Source: Neospora caninum Liverpool
Taxonomy: Eukaryota; Apicomplexa; Conoidasida; Eucoccidiorida; Sarcocystidae
Length of the DNA: 64,000 nucleotides
Assembly (NCBI RefSeq): GCF_000208865.1
Contig: NC_018395.1
Location: forward strand, 6,124,839 to 6,188,838
Direction: 5' to 3'
In this document: piece after piece, positions 35,017 through 48,029 of the stretch
Layout: each line of letters begins with the position of its first letter
How positions within the stretch are numbered: position 1 is the stretch's first letter
Position numbers and translations under genes: made by a program
The notes under the pieces: model-generated
The model's input: only the letters and a program-made list of their open reading frames with translations
Told to the model about the DNA's origin: nothing
Databases searched by the model: none

Positions 35017-38000
35017 TCACGCACCTTCCTCTGCGCCTGGAGCATACCCAGCCTCTCCTTCAGGCCCCGCCGCTGGCGGCGCGGACTCCACCGGGGTCGA
35101 ACCGTTTATAATGCGCGGCGACTTCATCCCTCCACTGTGTCCCTCAGCTTGCTCCCGATGGTGACGGAACGGGCACGCGTCGCCTCTGATGCATCTCCCC
35201 TGTAGCCGCAGAACCGCAATACGCTCAAAACCGAAGCTGCTAAAGACAGCTAGACGTGTTTAATTTCAACATGCCACCACACGAAGCTTAACCGGGCGCT
35301 TCAGCCAGATCCGACAGACACAAACTTCACGAACAAAACTGGGAAGCCGCGCCGGGCGACCCTTCGTTCCGTGGAGACCCAGAGGTAAAACTTCGCCCCA
35401 CTATCCACGGAAGAGACGGCATGAAAGGCAGTGAAGGCAGGACACGCAGCAGCATGAAGCCTCGTTGAAATGCACCTTTTCCCTGCGGCTCTAATACTCG
35501 TAAACGCGCCAACCCGCTTGCCGAAAAACTCCTTCCACCTCAGCGCTGCCATTCCCGTTCTAAGCTTTTTTCTGGCACATCGGGCACATACATGCGAGCA
35601 CTCTCACGAACGGGACCGTTCCCAAGACCCAACTTTCCCTGTGTTCTACCTGTAGATAGAAGCGACATTCCCGATTCCTGAAGGGCCCCAGCCCTCCGCG
35701 ATCCGGCGAACGCGACCGAGGTCTGCCTCTGACAATGCGCACAGAAACAGGAAGCCAGGTACTCGCGGGTCGTTCTTTGTGAATTTCGATGAAACTCAAA
35801 ACGTTTTCACGCAAGCGCCCAGTGGCACACAGATAAACAGCCAGCGTTATACACACACCCTCTGTAGATCCGCCCTCTCGGATCACACTCGGCCATGCAC
35901 TGTTTCAAGAGATCTTGACACGACACATCCCCCTCGGCCGTAGGCACAGCCATGCAGCAGTTGCGTGAAAACGACGACTTTTAACGAAGATAGCAATCGG
36001 ATGGGATCACTTCTACCGCAGCCTCCCAGTGAATGCGACCAGAGCGCTTCACAAGGCCTACCTGCCATAGCCGTAGTCGCGACCGTACGGAGAGTAACCT
36101 GGGTAGCTTCGCGCGCCGCCATTCAAATCTGCATGCACCAGGACACGACGGGTGTCACACTCCTGACTCGCACCCACACATTTGCATACAAAGAGAAGCA
36201 TGCATGCCCAAACGCGCACATACGCAAGAGTGTAGAGTGGGGTGCGCCATCAGACAGCTGCGATCCGCCGCAGCAGGGGAAGTGACGGTCTGTAGAAGCC
36301 AGGCCGTGATGTCCACACAGTCCACCGGCTGTGAGTCGGGCACGGTGGGCGGCGTTGTCGGTTTTCTTACCGTCTGCGCCCGTCGCCGCCGGATGCACAA
36401 GAGACGCTTCGTGGACAAACGGGCAAGCATCTCCTTTGCGGCAGCCGTGCTGCAAACACGTGAAGCCACACGCGCAAAAACTTTGCACATTCTCGCGGTT
36501 GCTGTGGAAACGCAGCGCGTGTACGCAATTTCCACGCTGGCGTGTGTCGTGAAGAAGTCCAGGTGAGGCCACGACCCGTGGGGGCGTTTCGGGCCGTCCC
36601 GTGCGCGTTAAATTCTACCGATCAAACCGAATTGCACATACAGCGTTAGGCATGTACGTCCAAACTCCGGCTGCGACTCGCGAAGAGGTTTGCAGGTCTG
36701 GCCACAAAAGAAAATGCTCTCTCTTCGCTCCTGCTGTCGGCGCGACCGCTACGACAGAAAACCCCAACCGAGACAACCCTTGCGATTCCCAGACGACGCG
36801 GCATCCCTATCGCTCTAGAGTTGACCAGTGCACGCTGCTCCCTCGAGCCACGCCTGGCCGCTGTCTTTTCACGAAGACCTCCTCCGGAAAGCCAACATAC
36901 AGGCCTTGCTTTGTTTCTTTTCACACGCGGACGAGACACCGCAGTCCGAAGATATCCGGATGCTGTTCTGTGTGCTGTCCTGGCGCCAAGGCCACACCGA
37001 CAGCCGTCGCGTTTCGCGTGAGAGACTGAGACGACGCAAAGTGGTTCTCACCGGCCAGAAATTGCACAGTTTCCTGCTGGTGGGAAGCATCACAGGGCGA
37101 TCGGCGACTGGATCCGAGCTGACTGCTCCCGGGTGTTGCATGTGGTACCCGGACGCACTGGGAGAGGAGGCTGTCGATCCAGCTGCAGGGAAATACAACT
37201 CAGTGTGCCGGGCCCCGGCTGTGGCCACATTCGACACCTGAATCTGCTGGGGAGTCGCCGAGTACGTGGTTGGATAGGAGTACCCGCCGTACGGATTCGG
37301 CTGCTCCGAGCGGCCAGTGACCACAGTGGTGGGCGCCGTCGCAACGACCGAGGAAGTGCCGAGGTGTCCATACGCCCCGCCGTCGCGCACGGCCACAGCG
37401 TAGTACTGCCCATATGGCGACACGGACTGCGAGTTGTTGCTCGCAGCTGCAGCCTGGCGGAGAGCCGCAATCTCCTCAACCGAAAACTTGCCTGGAAACA
37501 ACCACCGCAGCGACAGCAAGTACTCACTGAAGAAGGCACTGCGCCGCCACGCGCGGTCGCGTCCGCGCCTCGCTGACACACGGCGATCCGCCAAATCTGC
37601 CACTGCGTCTCCTGATTTTCGGCGGACTGCCTGGACCGGAGTTTCCAGGCAAGAGACATCGGGGTGCGCTCGTCCTAGACGGGCTCTATACGCCTGCGGG
37701 AAGAGCCTTCGGGTCTCGTAATGGAAAAAAAGAAGAGACTCCATGAGCGCGTGAACGTACCAGGCAGCAATTCGTCGACAGAGTGCGCAAATCCGCAGTA
37801 CACTCCGGCGCTGCACTGCCCGCTTCGGTTGACGCAAAGATCTGCATGCATCGGCCACACGCGAGGTTCGAGAGATTTCGCGCAACAAACACGAATGACT
37901 CGGTTTCGCAGATGTGAGGGGAGTCGCTCGACGCTGAGTGGATAGAGCCACGCCCTTCGTCGCTTCCTCTCTACCCTTCTCCACTCCGTCTCCGTGAGCA

Positions 38001-39628
38001 CTCGACAGCACGGATTCGGCCGTCGGCTATGGTCCCACGAAGGATTCAAGCGGGATCGGCAGACCCTCGGAACTCTAGAAGCCGGCAGATTGAACATAGC
38101 TGTGCGCCCCGAATTAACTCATCGTTTTCTCACCTGTCTTGTAACCAGTTGGCGGCTGCGGATACTGAGGGCCAGATCCTGTAACGGAGTAGTACGGCGA
38201 GGGACCGACTTCCGAGGGCAAAGCCATCCTGCTGCCGCTCGGATGCATGTACGGACAGTTCGCACCGTGTTTACAGACCCCCTGCACGGCATCGATCGCA
38301 GAAAGGACGCAGTCTGATATTGGTTTTTTCCCCCGACTTCGCAGCCTCGTGTCACCCAGTGGTCGTTGGTGGCTGAAGCTATATGCGCATGCAGTCTGTT
38401 GAAGAAAAGGAGGCGTCGGTCTGGGGCCCTGGAAACAGAGACATCTGCGCCGGTGTCAGTCACAGCGGCGCGCGAGACCGTTTGAAGCTTCTACGAGACT
38501 GCCCACGAGAGAGTCGCTTGGCACTGACAGCAGGTCACCCTTTGGCGCGGTCACGGTTGAAGCGTGGCAGCTCTCTTTCGGAAGCCTTGCAAACCGCGGG
38601 GCACAGAACCTCGTCCCTTTCGCTACAGTCAGTTTTGCAGCACGCCTCCGCATACCACGTCCCTGGACGAGTAGTTCGGCACCCCAGAGCCGCCTAAGTA
38701 CTTTGCGACTCACCCGCACGAAAAATCTGCACAGAATGCCTCGTGTGCCTTTGAGATCTTCGATGCCATGGCTGAATGTGCACCTGTGGCCGTTGCGGCA
38801 GTTGCCCGCCTGTAAACGGGCAGAAAGCATCGACACACACACACACGCCTTGGCGTCAACGTCCAGCAGACCCGGAAAGCAGCGGCGACTCCGCGCTTGA
38901 CGCATGCGCAGGATCGCCGACGAAGGGTACACGATACCGCTCGGAAACGGGGCGGTTGCGGCTCTGCGAAGAGATGCGACAGGCACGAACGCCGGAGAGC
39001 GTCGGCGGAGTAACTCCGCTTCAGGCTGTTATTCGCTCTTCCGCGCGGAAGCGGCGACTCTGACCAAACACGACGCCCGCAGCAAACGCCGAGACGGCGA
39101 ATGTGCCCGAACGCGACCTAGTCCGAGTCTCTGCGGTATTCACGCAGCCGTATGGGCAGGGTTGGCGGACGGCGAGACGGCGACCCGCGCCTTCCCTTCC
39201 CCGAGCGCGAGCGGTCACTTCGCGGGGATCACCATTCCACATTCCGCTTTTTCACGGTGTCGCAATAGGTTTACCCACGCCTTTCTGCGCTCCCTCCGCC
39301 TCTGCTTGGCGACAAAACGCCGAGAACATAACCGATGTGGAATAACCTTAATGTGGTAGGATATTGAAGTCCAAAAAGATCGAAGGTCCAGCTGCGAGGG
39401 GTGCCCATCAGAGGGTTGTTCCCTGCGCCCCTGGACTGAGGCGGCACAGCCTTGTTAGGCACAACGTACCTGCCAGTGCCTGCACAGAGTCTTTTTGTAC
39501 GGCGCGCTCCTTCCATACGGACCTCCATAGTACCCGGCAGACTCATAGTTTCCGCCGCCGTCCTCAGAACCGTGACCAGCCTCGGCTGGCTGGGGGCCAA
39601 TCTGTTGAGCTGGTTCCACGTCTGACAT
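35017..39628 (-). CDS. CCCH-type zinc finger protein with five fingers (RNA-binding)
   Basis: Nine exons close exactly in phase: 39470-39628, 38714-38809, 38134-38281, 37761-37841, 37052-37491, 36371-36449, 36062-36128, 35650-35728, 35017-35199, giving 443 residues. Five C-x6/7-C-x5-C-x3-H fingers are seen: residues 49/57/63/67, 80/88/94/98, 137/144/150/154, 304/311/317/321 and 378/386/392/396. The YKT lead-in typical of TIS11-like CCCH fingers precedes fingers 1 and 3. Most fingers are cut by an intron inside or just before the motif, so only the spliced product shows them. Between fingers 3 and 4 is a Gln/Ser/Tyr-rich linker of about 150 residues. Before finger 5 is an Arg/Gly/Tyr stretch with RPRSRSPDR. 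Such proteins bind mRNA and act in splicing, decay or translation; which one is unknown here. The final TGA at 35017-35019 is unusual (see findings). Confidence 0.87.
39324..39355 (-). repeat. 32-nt dispersed intronic element, copy B
   Basis: This is an exact reverse complement of 12471-12502. It lies in intron 1 of the CCCH gene, so relative to transcription it is in the same orientation as in the polymerase gene. Confidence 0.75.
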
Positions 39629-42600
39629 GCTGGCAGCAACGCACGATCCAGCTGCAGAATGCGTTCAACGGTTTCCCCAGAACTGCACAGACCTCAACCC
39701 CACGAGACGCCGCCCGTTAAGCGGACAGGCAACCGGAGAAAAACAGGTGCTCGGGGAAAGGGGAACAGCCTCCTCTGCGACGCCGGCAAATGCACTATGT
39801 CTCTTGTTCGAATAGGCAAGTCGACCGACTCAAGAGAGTGAGGAACAGAGGGAAGGGCGGCGGCCGCCCCGACACGTGTAGGTACAGTGGATTCCCTTGA
39901 GAAGGCCAGTCCGATCGCTGCAGGTGCACGCAGCAGGAAGCGGAAAAGAAAAGCGCAGTCGGGGTGCGTAGACGGGAAAAAAGAGGAAGATTCACACAGA
40001 AGCTGCTGACAGACGACACACCGAGGGAAAGATCACCCGGATCAGAAAAGGCCTGCTAGTTATTGCTGTGGTGCGCAGCAAATTGCCAGCCTCGACATTC
40101 GCGTTGACGAAGTGTACTGCGTTTCCCGTAGCCAGTCCACCAGGATTTCGGGTGGCTGCGCGACGGGACAACACTCTGCGAGAAAAGCAAAATGCAACGC
40201 GGAATGGTCTGGCTTCCAGAGAAGAAAGGTTGTTGGTTCAACCCAGTCGCGAGGAATCGGTCACTTTTTCCTTCGACTGCAGGCCATGTTGCTGGGGCGC
40301 CCGCCTGCGCATGCGGTGTTCCCGCAATGTCCTCGCCACTAGCCTCGAAAACACGTTTCGGGCAGGAGTCGCACACGCTGCGACCCTTGCCTTTTGCAAC
40401 GGCGCAGGAGAGCCTAAACGAAAGCCTGAAGACGGAACGGCGAAAAACGGAAACATACCTTTTTAGTGGTAGCAACGAGCGTGTCCTGATGCAAGAAGGG
40501 TTTGGGTGGAGGTGTGAAAAATAGACGCCTGACGAACACAGGACGCGAGGTATACACTGCAGTCGGCAAGAAAAATGCCTCGTCAACGCTTCGCTCGGAG
40601 GAGCGTTGAGGGGGCATGAAACCATCGAGACGACAAACGCAGTGTGCAGTGTTTCACTGAAGGAGCCTGTGCCAATCCGTCAGAAAGTAAGTGCGTATCA
40701 GCGGAAGCGGCGCCGTTACGAAATATGTGCGACCGTCACAAAAGCAGTCACTCCTCATTATTCGAAGTGTGTTTGGCTCTAGCAGTCAGCTTGAGTCGTA
40801 AAAACGCCCAGGAACTTTCCGATTCTGTCGGCTATGTCTCGACGTGTCCACGAGAATGTAGAAAAGCCGAGAGTAGTGGGTACTCTGTAGGCGAGAGGGA
40901 ACGTCAACAGGTGTGAGATAATTCACTGAACCACTTTCGTCGTTCGTCTCTCCAGGACACCGGGTCCTCGTCGAGCGATGAGACCGCCAAAAGAGGGCAC
41001 TCGGCTGCCGCCTCTCAAATAACGCAATTGTGATGCTCCCGCTCAGAAACCGAAAGTGTGCGTTCCAGGTATGTGTGCTCTTTGCAGGTAGAAAGCTTCG
41101 TCTCGTCGCATGAGCACTCGAGACACCACAGGCCGGTTTCCGTACTGTACATATAGGTAATACGTTTACGTCAGTGGCACGATGCATCGGTGCCGCCGCG
41201 TTCTGGGTCCCTGCAATGAATGACAGGCTTCTATGGCTATGGAACTCCTCTGACGCTAACTCGTTGCCCAGTCGCAAACCGTGACGAGTCCTCCCCTGCC
41301 AAGAAATCGCCGTACGACAGGCATCCCTGTCAGTCTGCCGAAGGCCCCCTACTCGCGCTTTTCCTTGGGGACCTACTGCCCTGTTAGATACACTCAATGA
41401 AGAAGTGTTCTCTGTTCTGGCTGCCAATCACTGCTGCTCTATTAAAATCGCTGTAAAGGTTTCTTGGTTATCGCTGCCTGTCAGTATGATGAACGCATGA
41501 ACACATCGATGTCGGGGCCGTCTCCGCGGTACGTTCTCGGTACATGACATGTGCTTCCTTCATGGCACACTCCACGGCAGTGCTGCTACTAGATTGCTGC
41601 GCTTTCTACTTCTTTGGCCACCCCTTTTCTTACGTAAAAACTACGGCTCTTTCGGTGATCGCTCTTGGTGCGGCTGTCTGACGGGTTTTCAATTCGCAAG
41701 GGAAAGCGGTTCTCCGAAAGAGCCACCAAGCAAAGTACACAGATGCTTCTCTTTCTGCCGCGGCATCCTAGAGGCTAGTGGCCTTTCGATCTTTGAGCAC
41801 AGATACAGTGGCCACCTTCATTATTTTACTGAATTTCCCAAGTGACTGCTAGTCATTGTTTTTTTGAGGTCGCACGAGGGGGGAATGCCATCGCCGCTGA
41901 AGGCACCTGTCGAAATCGCGGCAGCACCCTCCGAATAGATCGTCTAAGAGTTGCGTCGCCCTAGCCTACCGAATATGACAGCCGTGGTGCTCTTGAACCC
42001 AACGTGCAGGCAGAAGAGTCCCGCGAAGGATTTCACCATTCTGAGCTTGACAACGGGACGAAGTGTGCCGCCATCAGGCGTCTTGATTTTGCAGTGATAC
42101 CGCTGCATAGCGCGTATGCACGACGCTCAGGATCTAAAGCCCCTAGTATGACGGCTCCACTAGACGGGACTCACCTACATCCCGTGAGCGTCGTTCCACC
42201 ATTCTGTCTGACTCCTCGCATGCGCCTTCGGATGCGGAATCTGAACGGCCGGTGGAGATGTAGTGGCACGTCAGTCTCGTGATTGCGCTTCTTTTTCAAC
42301 CACAACATCCCTTCGCCTCTCTCCAATAATTGTGATGGATTCCGCGCCGAGGCTGTCATTTTCAGGAAGCTGCCCTGCGACGGAACGCCTGGCTCGCCCC
42401 GTTTGTCTGAGTGAAGCCTGCTTCACGTGAGTGAATCTAGACACCTCGGGTGTCTCCATCAAGCATACGGCATCCCGGCGCCTCAACGATTTGAGCAACT
42501 GAACCTCAAAGACAAAAAAGAACGCCAGTTTCCTTTGCATAAGTAACTCCACTTTCAATCGGACTCCATAACGCCAGCGAAGTTGGTGACGCGTGTTCTG

Positions 42601-44189
42601 TGGACACATTACGGTGCTGGCGGGGCCATCGTGGGTTATACTGCCCGTCAAAATAAAGAAGGGTACGCCACAGCTTTTTTACTGGACCCAGTCGCGACCA
42701 GTCGTTTGCAAGGTCGCTGGAAATTGAGTGCAGCAGCGCTATGACGCTCGAAGGCGCGTGGGTGGGAAAAGCCTCGCCTCGAAAACTGAAACTACCTCAA
42801 GGCGGTGTCCATCGCCAGGCTTCGACTCTCTTCTCGAGAGAGACGAGAATTTTTCAAACCGCCGTTTGGGCTGCTAGACCGCCAGGGCCAGAGAGCCTTC
42901 TTCCCGATGCGACGGACCCCCGGAAACAGTGGTCCGAGATAGACCGAGGCCCCAAGTTTTTTCGCGAACCACATGAAGTCTGACAAGGCGCTGCATGCAC
43001 GAGGTCTTACCGCTCCGTTCAGCCCACTCCGCAGGCGTTCTCTGCTTCTGTCCTCGTTTTGCTGCTCTTGCTCACCACAGCCGCGCGTCCAGAGGGACAG
43101 GGACGGATACAAAAAAGATGCACATTCGCTGTTGTTGACTCCCAGGTCCGAATATATCTGAAGCTCGGTGACATGCATGTGCATGCAAACTTGTGCCGTT
43201 TCCATCGAGCCAGCGATACCGTTTTCCCCCGGTAGATCCGCTGATTTGGCGCAAACAGCGCGGACGAAAGCGCCTTCCCGTTTCCATTCGCAGCGTACGC
43301 GAGCAAAGGCGTGGCCAGCTGACTTTTAGCTCTCTTGCTTAGTCGCGTCTCGCGGTTTCTTGCCACCGCTGCTGCCCTCGCGTAGCAGACACTTGAATGC
43401 CGTTCATCGACAGTCACTCAAATTTCAAAATGGCGAACAATCCTGATAGCTGATGTCGTGAAGCGTTTTTACGAGTGTGCTTGCTTGCATGCCAAAGACT
43501 GAGAAGAAAAGTCCAGGAGCTCCCTGGAAGATGTTCAAGCGTTGAGAGGGTGGAACGCAAAAGTGCTCTGAAAGTGAATTGACGCTTAAATGACCAAGCC
43601 GCCACAGAGTCACTCTTCATTGGGGGACCATCACAGTTTTTTCACATGTGGAAGGCCTTGCGGAAGTGGAAGAAGGCCAGTTTGTTTGCCTCGCCTCTCA
43701 GTTATCCGTAGAGACCCGATTTCGTCTCTCTCTTTTCTCGGTTTGCGACTGTAACGATACCGGCGTTTCTCACAGGCCCCTTGTAGATTTTTGCGAACAG
43801 AGTCCTCTTTTCTTCCTGTCTCTGTCTCTGCCTTTATGAAGGAGGATCTCCGTTTCCACTATTTCCTCAAGTTTTTTTCAAAGGAAGTCCTCGTTGCTTT
43901 TCCCCAGAAGTTAGTTGGTGTCGGCGTGGGAGATTCTGCCAGCCGCGACTGACAGGAGCCACCGAAAAAGAACGGCTCTCGACGCTAAGTGTGCTGTTGA
44001 CAAAGCATATCTTTTCATTTGCCTTCTCCAACGCGTGCAGAACGCGTGGAGCGACAAACGTCTTCCCTCAGCTGTCGAACGGCAGGCAGTTGTCGCCGGG
44101 CACTCTCGGCGGAAATCGGATGGGAGCGAACCGCCCGCAATGGGGCACCGTCGACTGTCTCGGGAAGCTGAAGGCGGTGTACAGACACC
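39629..44189. other. Divergent intergenic region, about 4.6 kb
   Basis: This separates the starts of the CCCH gene (minus) and the XPG gene (plus) and should hold both promoters and 5' untranslated regions. The longest ORF, 40786-41427 on the minus strand, begins with a non-ATG codon and has no domain. No RNA gene or transposon is recognised. Confidence 0.5.
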
Positions 44190-47100
44190 ATGGGAGTTAA
44201 AGGGTTGTGGGACCTTCTGGCGCCTGCCGGCCGGCGCGTTGCCGCAGGGAATTTGAAAGGGAAAATCGTCGCGGTCGACGCAGCCATTTGGCTGGTTCAG
44301 GTGAGTGCGCCACAGACCCGCAGGAGCCTCGGCATTCGACCGGATATGACGACCGCGAGGAAGAGAGAAGGATACCGCTTTTCCAAGCGATATCGCAGTC
44401 TGTCGAGGGCCCTGTGCCTCACACACCGTGGACTGTGGTGGCCAGGCGTGGCGGCACATTCTTGAAACAGGCATCAGGGATTGCGGTGTCGCCCAGAGTT
44501 GCCGCGAATCGCCGCTGGCGGCCTGTGTGCAGTCTCGCATGGAGGTGGAGACCTTTGACGTGGCGCGGGACTTCCGAAAAGCGAATCGGCCATATATTCG
44601 ACCGTCGACTCTTTGCCTCATTTCTCGCGCTTTGATGGGTCGCTTCTGCCTTTGTGGTTTTCCTCCAGTTTCTGCATGCGATGAAATTGCCGGACGGCTC
44701 CCCGATGCCCGCGGCCCATCTGGTGGGTTTCTTCAATCGCCTGTGCCGGTGAGCCTGCTGTTTCGCCCACATGTCCCCCGACTCTCTTGCGGTCGTAGCT
44801 GCGCAACGGAGTGAAGCCTTTGCATGCCTCCTGAGCGGCTGCAACGGGACAGCAGGACTGCGTCGCTGGCCGAGACGGCGGAGCTCGAAAGGAGCGCCCC
44901 GGCAGCGAAGATTGTCTGTTTCTGGTCACCTCACTGTTTGCATTTCGTGGTTTCTCGTCTTTCGCGTCTCGCTGCTCTCCTGCTCGTGATGACGCTACAC
45001 AGGAAGGACGGCAAAAACGAGCCCCGCCTTCGATTCTGCTGGGAACGCGTGTTGCGAACGTGGTGCATGGGGTGCGCGAGTTCTAGCGTGCGTCGCATGC
45101 GTAGTCGCCTAGACGAAAAGAGCCCTCAGTTCTCTCCTGTTTTTTGTCTTGTAGATTGCTCTTCTTCGAGATTCGCCCAATCATCGTCTTCGATGGCCCG
45201 CCTCCGTTCCTCAAACGGCAGACCTTGCTGGCCAGGTGCGCTTGCGGGCCGCGGGCGCTCCGCAAGGCCTCGAGGGAGCGGCCTCCGTTTTCTTCGTCGC
45301 CTTTTTGATTTTCCGCTTTCACACGAGCTGCGTCGCAGAACTTTTAGGGACACAGCGTTGGGGCAAGACCTGGATCGGGACAGGCAACGAGGTTTGCGAG
45401 AAGACGCACGCTCAAGACACACTGCTTTGCATATCTGGATCCACTCGTGTGCCGCCTGCACGCTACCGTCTCTGGTCGCCAAAGGGCGTGGAGACTCGTC
45501 AACTTTTTGTGGATCCCCGCTCATGTCGCCTCAACGGGACCGGGGAACGGGGACCGCGTCTCCGAGAGATTTCACCTGTGTGCAGCCGTTTCGCCTCGAG
45601 CACCTCTACACTTCTGTGGCGGTTCATCTGCCTCTCCAGTTTCGTGGATTCGACGAGGCGGGCCCTGTTGTCTCGTCCTCGTCGCGGGGCCGGACATCTA
45701 CCGCGCCGCCAGTCTTTCCGGGAGTTGCTGTATCTGAAGCATGCACACGAAGCAGGGTTCTTGCTTTCGCTTCTTTCGTTCTTCATGGTTGACTGACGCC
45801 TCGCCCTCCGCCCGAAAGGAGCTGCGCTCTTCCTCAGCCTTGACTCCTGTACACTCCCGGAGAGGCTCGCGGTTTTGTGTCGCTCTCAGCGACAGAGTTG
45901 CCTTTGTGTGTGCCTTGCTCGTTTTGTGACTCCAGAAAGAGGCAGAGACAACAGCAGGAGAAGAATCTCCGTTCTGTGGTGGCGCGGCTTCTCCTGAATC
46001 GGCTGAAAGAGAAACGCCGCCAAGAGCAAGAAGGCGCTGCCACGACCCAAGACACAGCCTCGCAGGCACCGGGTCCTCATGACATCGTGAGCATTCCGGA
46101 CACACCAACTCCGTCTTCCGCTTCTCTGGTCCCATCAAAGTCCCCTACACCTCCTCCGGCTGCCTCCCCACGTGACGATCCTTCTCATCTGTCTGTGCCC
46201 GCCGCTGCCTCGTCCTCTGCTCTCGCGAGGCGGGGCGACGTGGACGGAACTGAAGGCGGCCCTTCCTCGAGGTTGTTCTCCAGCGGCGAAGAGAGCGAGG
46301 CGGAGGGCGGACGAGCTCGGCGGCCCGATCCGGAGAGTGGCGAAAAGAAAGGGGGGATTTGCACCCGCAGCCGGCGGCGCTCGTTCGCCGCCAGCGACTC
46401 CTCTGAGGAACCACTCGACGTCGAGGACACGAGCGATGAGGACGTCTCAGTTGAGGCAGAGACACGCAGCCGGTCCCTCGCCCCTCCAGTGCCGGAGGAA
46501 CTTCGGTAAGCGGCAGGCAGTCGTGAGACATTCCCGAACAAAGGCGTTCATTTCGGCTAGCCTCCCCACTGTTTCGATCTCGCCGATTTGTTCTGTGCCC
46601 GTTTCCAGCGGCTTCCTGAGCTCGCGACGCCAGTTGGGCGACTTGCCGATGCCGTCGGTCCTCTCCATGCCCGCCAGCGCAGCGTCGACGAAGGCCTTCG
46701 AGAATCTCGGACTGCCCAGCCTAATCAAGCGAGGCCAAGATGGCGAGAGCCGCAAGATCGTGAGGCGCGCCGAGGACTTTAAGGGTAGGTCTCAGACTGC
46801 GAGACTGCTACAGGAGAACCGCGTGTTCTCTCTGTGTGTGGTTCGACAGGTGGTAGAAGAAAGGTCGTTTGATTCACCACCGTGGCAGTCTTTGAGGGAC
46901 AGGAGGGCTCGCTGGGGAAATCAACGCTGCCCCGCGACGCACGCCCACGAGTCGCCAGGCCACACCAGACTTATACCCGCGTAGAGTGAAGACTCGTATA
47001 CAAGTATACTATCTATTTATATACAATCTATTTATATACATTCCATTTATCCTACATCCTCTTGTGTTACCGTATCGAACAGCAAGGAAAGCCTCGAGGC

Positions 47101-47992
47101 ATAGTTTCTGCGTGTGTGTTTGTGAGTAGATGCTGACAAAAGCATGGAAGCGTGCACATGTGTATTTGCGGGTGTACACGCGTAGGCTTTGAGTTCTCCC
47201 CCCGTAGCTTTCTTTTCCTCCGGTGGAGATCACGTTGCATACACTTCTTTTGCTGCGGCAGCCGGCGTTTCGCCCGAATGATGAAGGGTAACGCGGTCTG
47301 CACGTTCCACCCACACAGGGCGGTAGGTCGTGGAATCTGTTCCATGGGAGGATGTGCTGACAGTTGCCTGGAGTGTTTACGGTTTTCGCCACTCGGATCT
47401 GGCTTGGATTCTGCGCAGCATACCGCCTCGAGGACGATTCGTTCGTCCAGCTTCCTTTGGACGCCGAGATCGACCAGGAAGTCTTTGACCTTCTTCCCCC
47501 GAAAGTTCAGTTCCAGGTCTGACCCGTCCTTTGCGCATGCACGATCCAGACTATGTCGTTGCATATTTACGTTTTGGATGGCCTCTTGGAGCAGCCTTAG
47601 CAACAGGTTTTTCTGTAGCTTTCGTCTCGCGCCGTCTCTGCCGGGGGGCCACAGGCAGCTCCGAAAAAACCGTCAGGAAGGAGGCGCCCGGGCGAGGGGA
47701 GGAGACGAAGGACTCGAGCCTCGAACGTTACCCAACACAAGATGTGTGCCGTTCGAGTTTCTCTTTTATTTCCTGTGGATGACCAAAGTAGCCCCTTTCA
47801 GTGGGAGAGCCTTTCCTGGGGGCCATGCCTCTTCTCTGCTTTATTTTTCTCGACCGGAACGGTGCAAGAGGCTGATCTCATCTGTGTACGAGCTCGAGCG
47901 CTGCGCGACATGCGTGGACTGTCTTGAGGGCCGTCCTTTTCAGTCAACTGCATGCATGCACACCTGTGTTCCCTCATTCTGCATACACGTGC

Positions 47993-48029
<37 letters not shown>

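Noticed and set aside
35017..35019. TGA in the CCCH gene as a selenocysteine codon
   Set aside because: The position is next to a Gly/Ala/Glu-rich tail and not in a redox motif, and I saw no convincing SECIS-like hairpin. A short intron, read-through or true stop is more likely.
36058..36060. TAG after the DYGYGR segment of the CCCH gene as the end of the protein
   Set aside because: A donor (CAG|GTAGGC) precedes it, and two further exons in phase complete a fifth perfect CCCH finger.
40786..41427. 213-codon ORF on the minus strand between the CCCH and XPG genes
   Set aside because: It begins with a non-ATG codon, has no recognisable domain and has random-looking composition.
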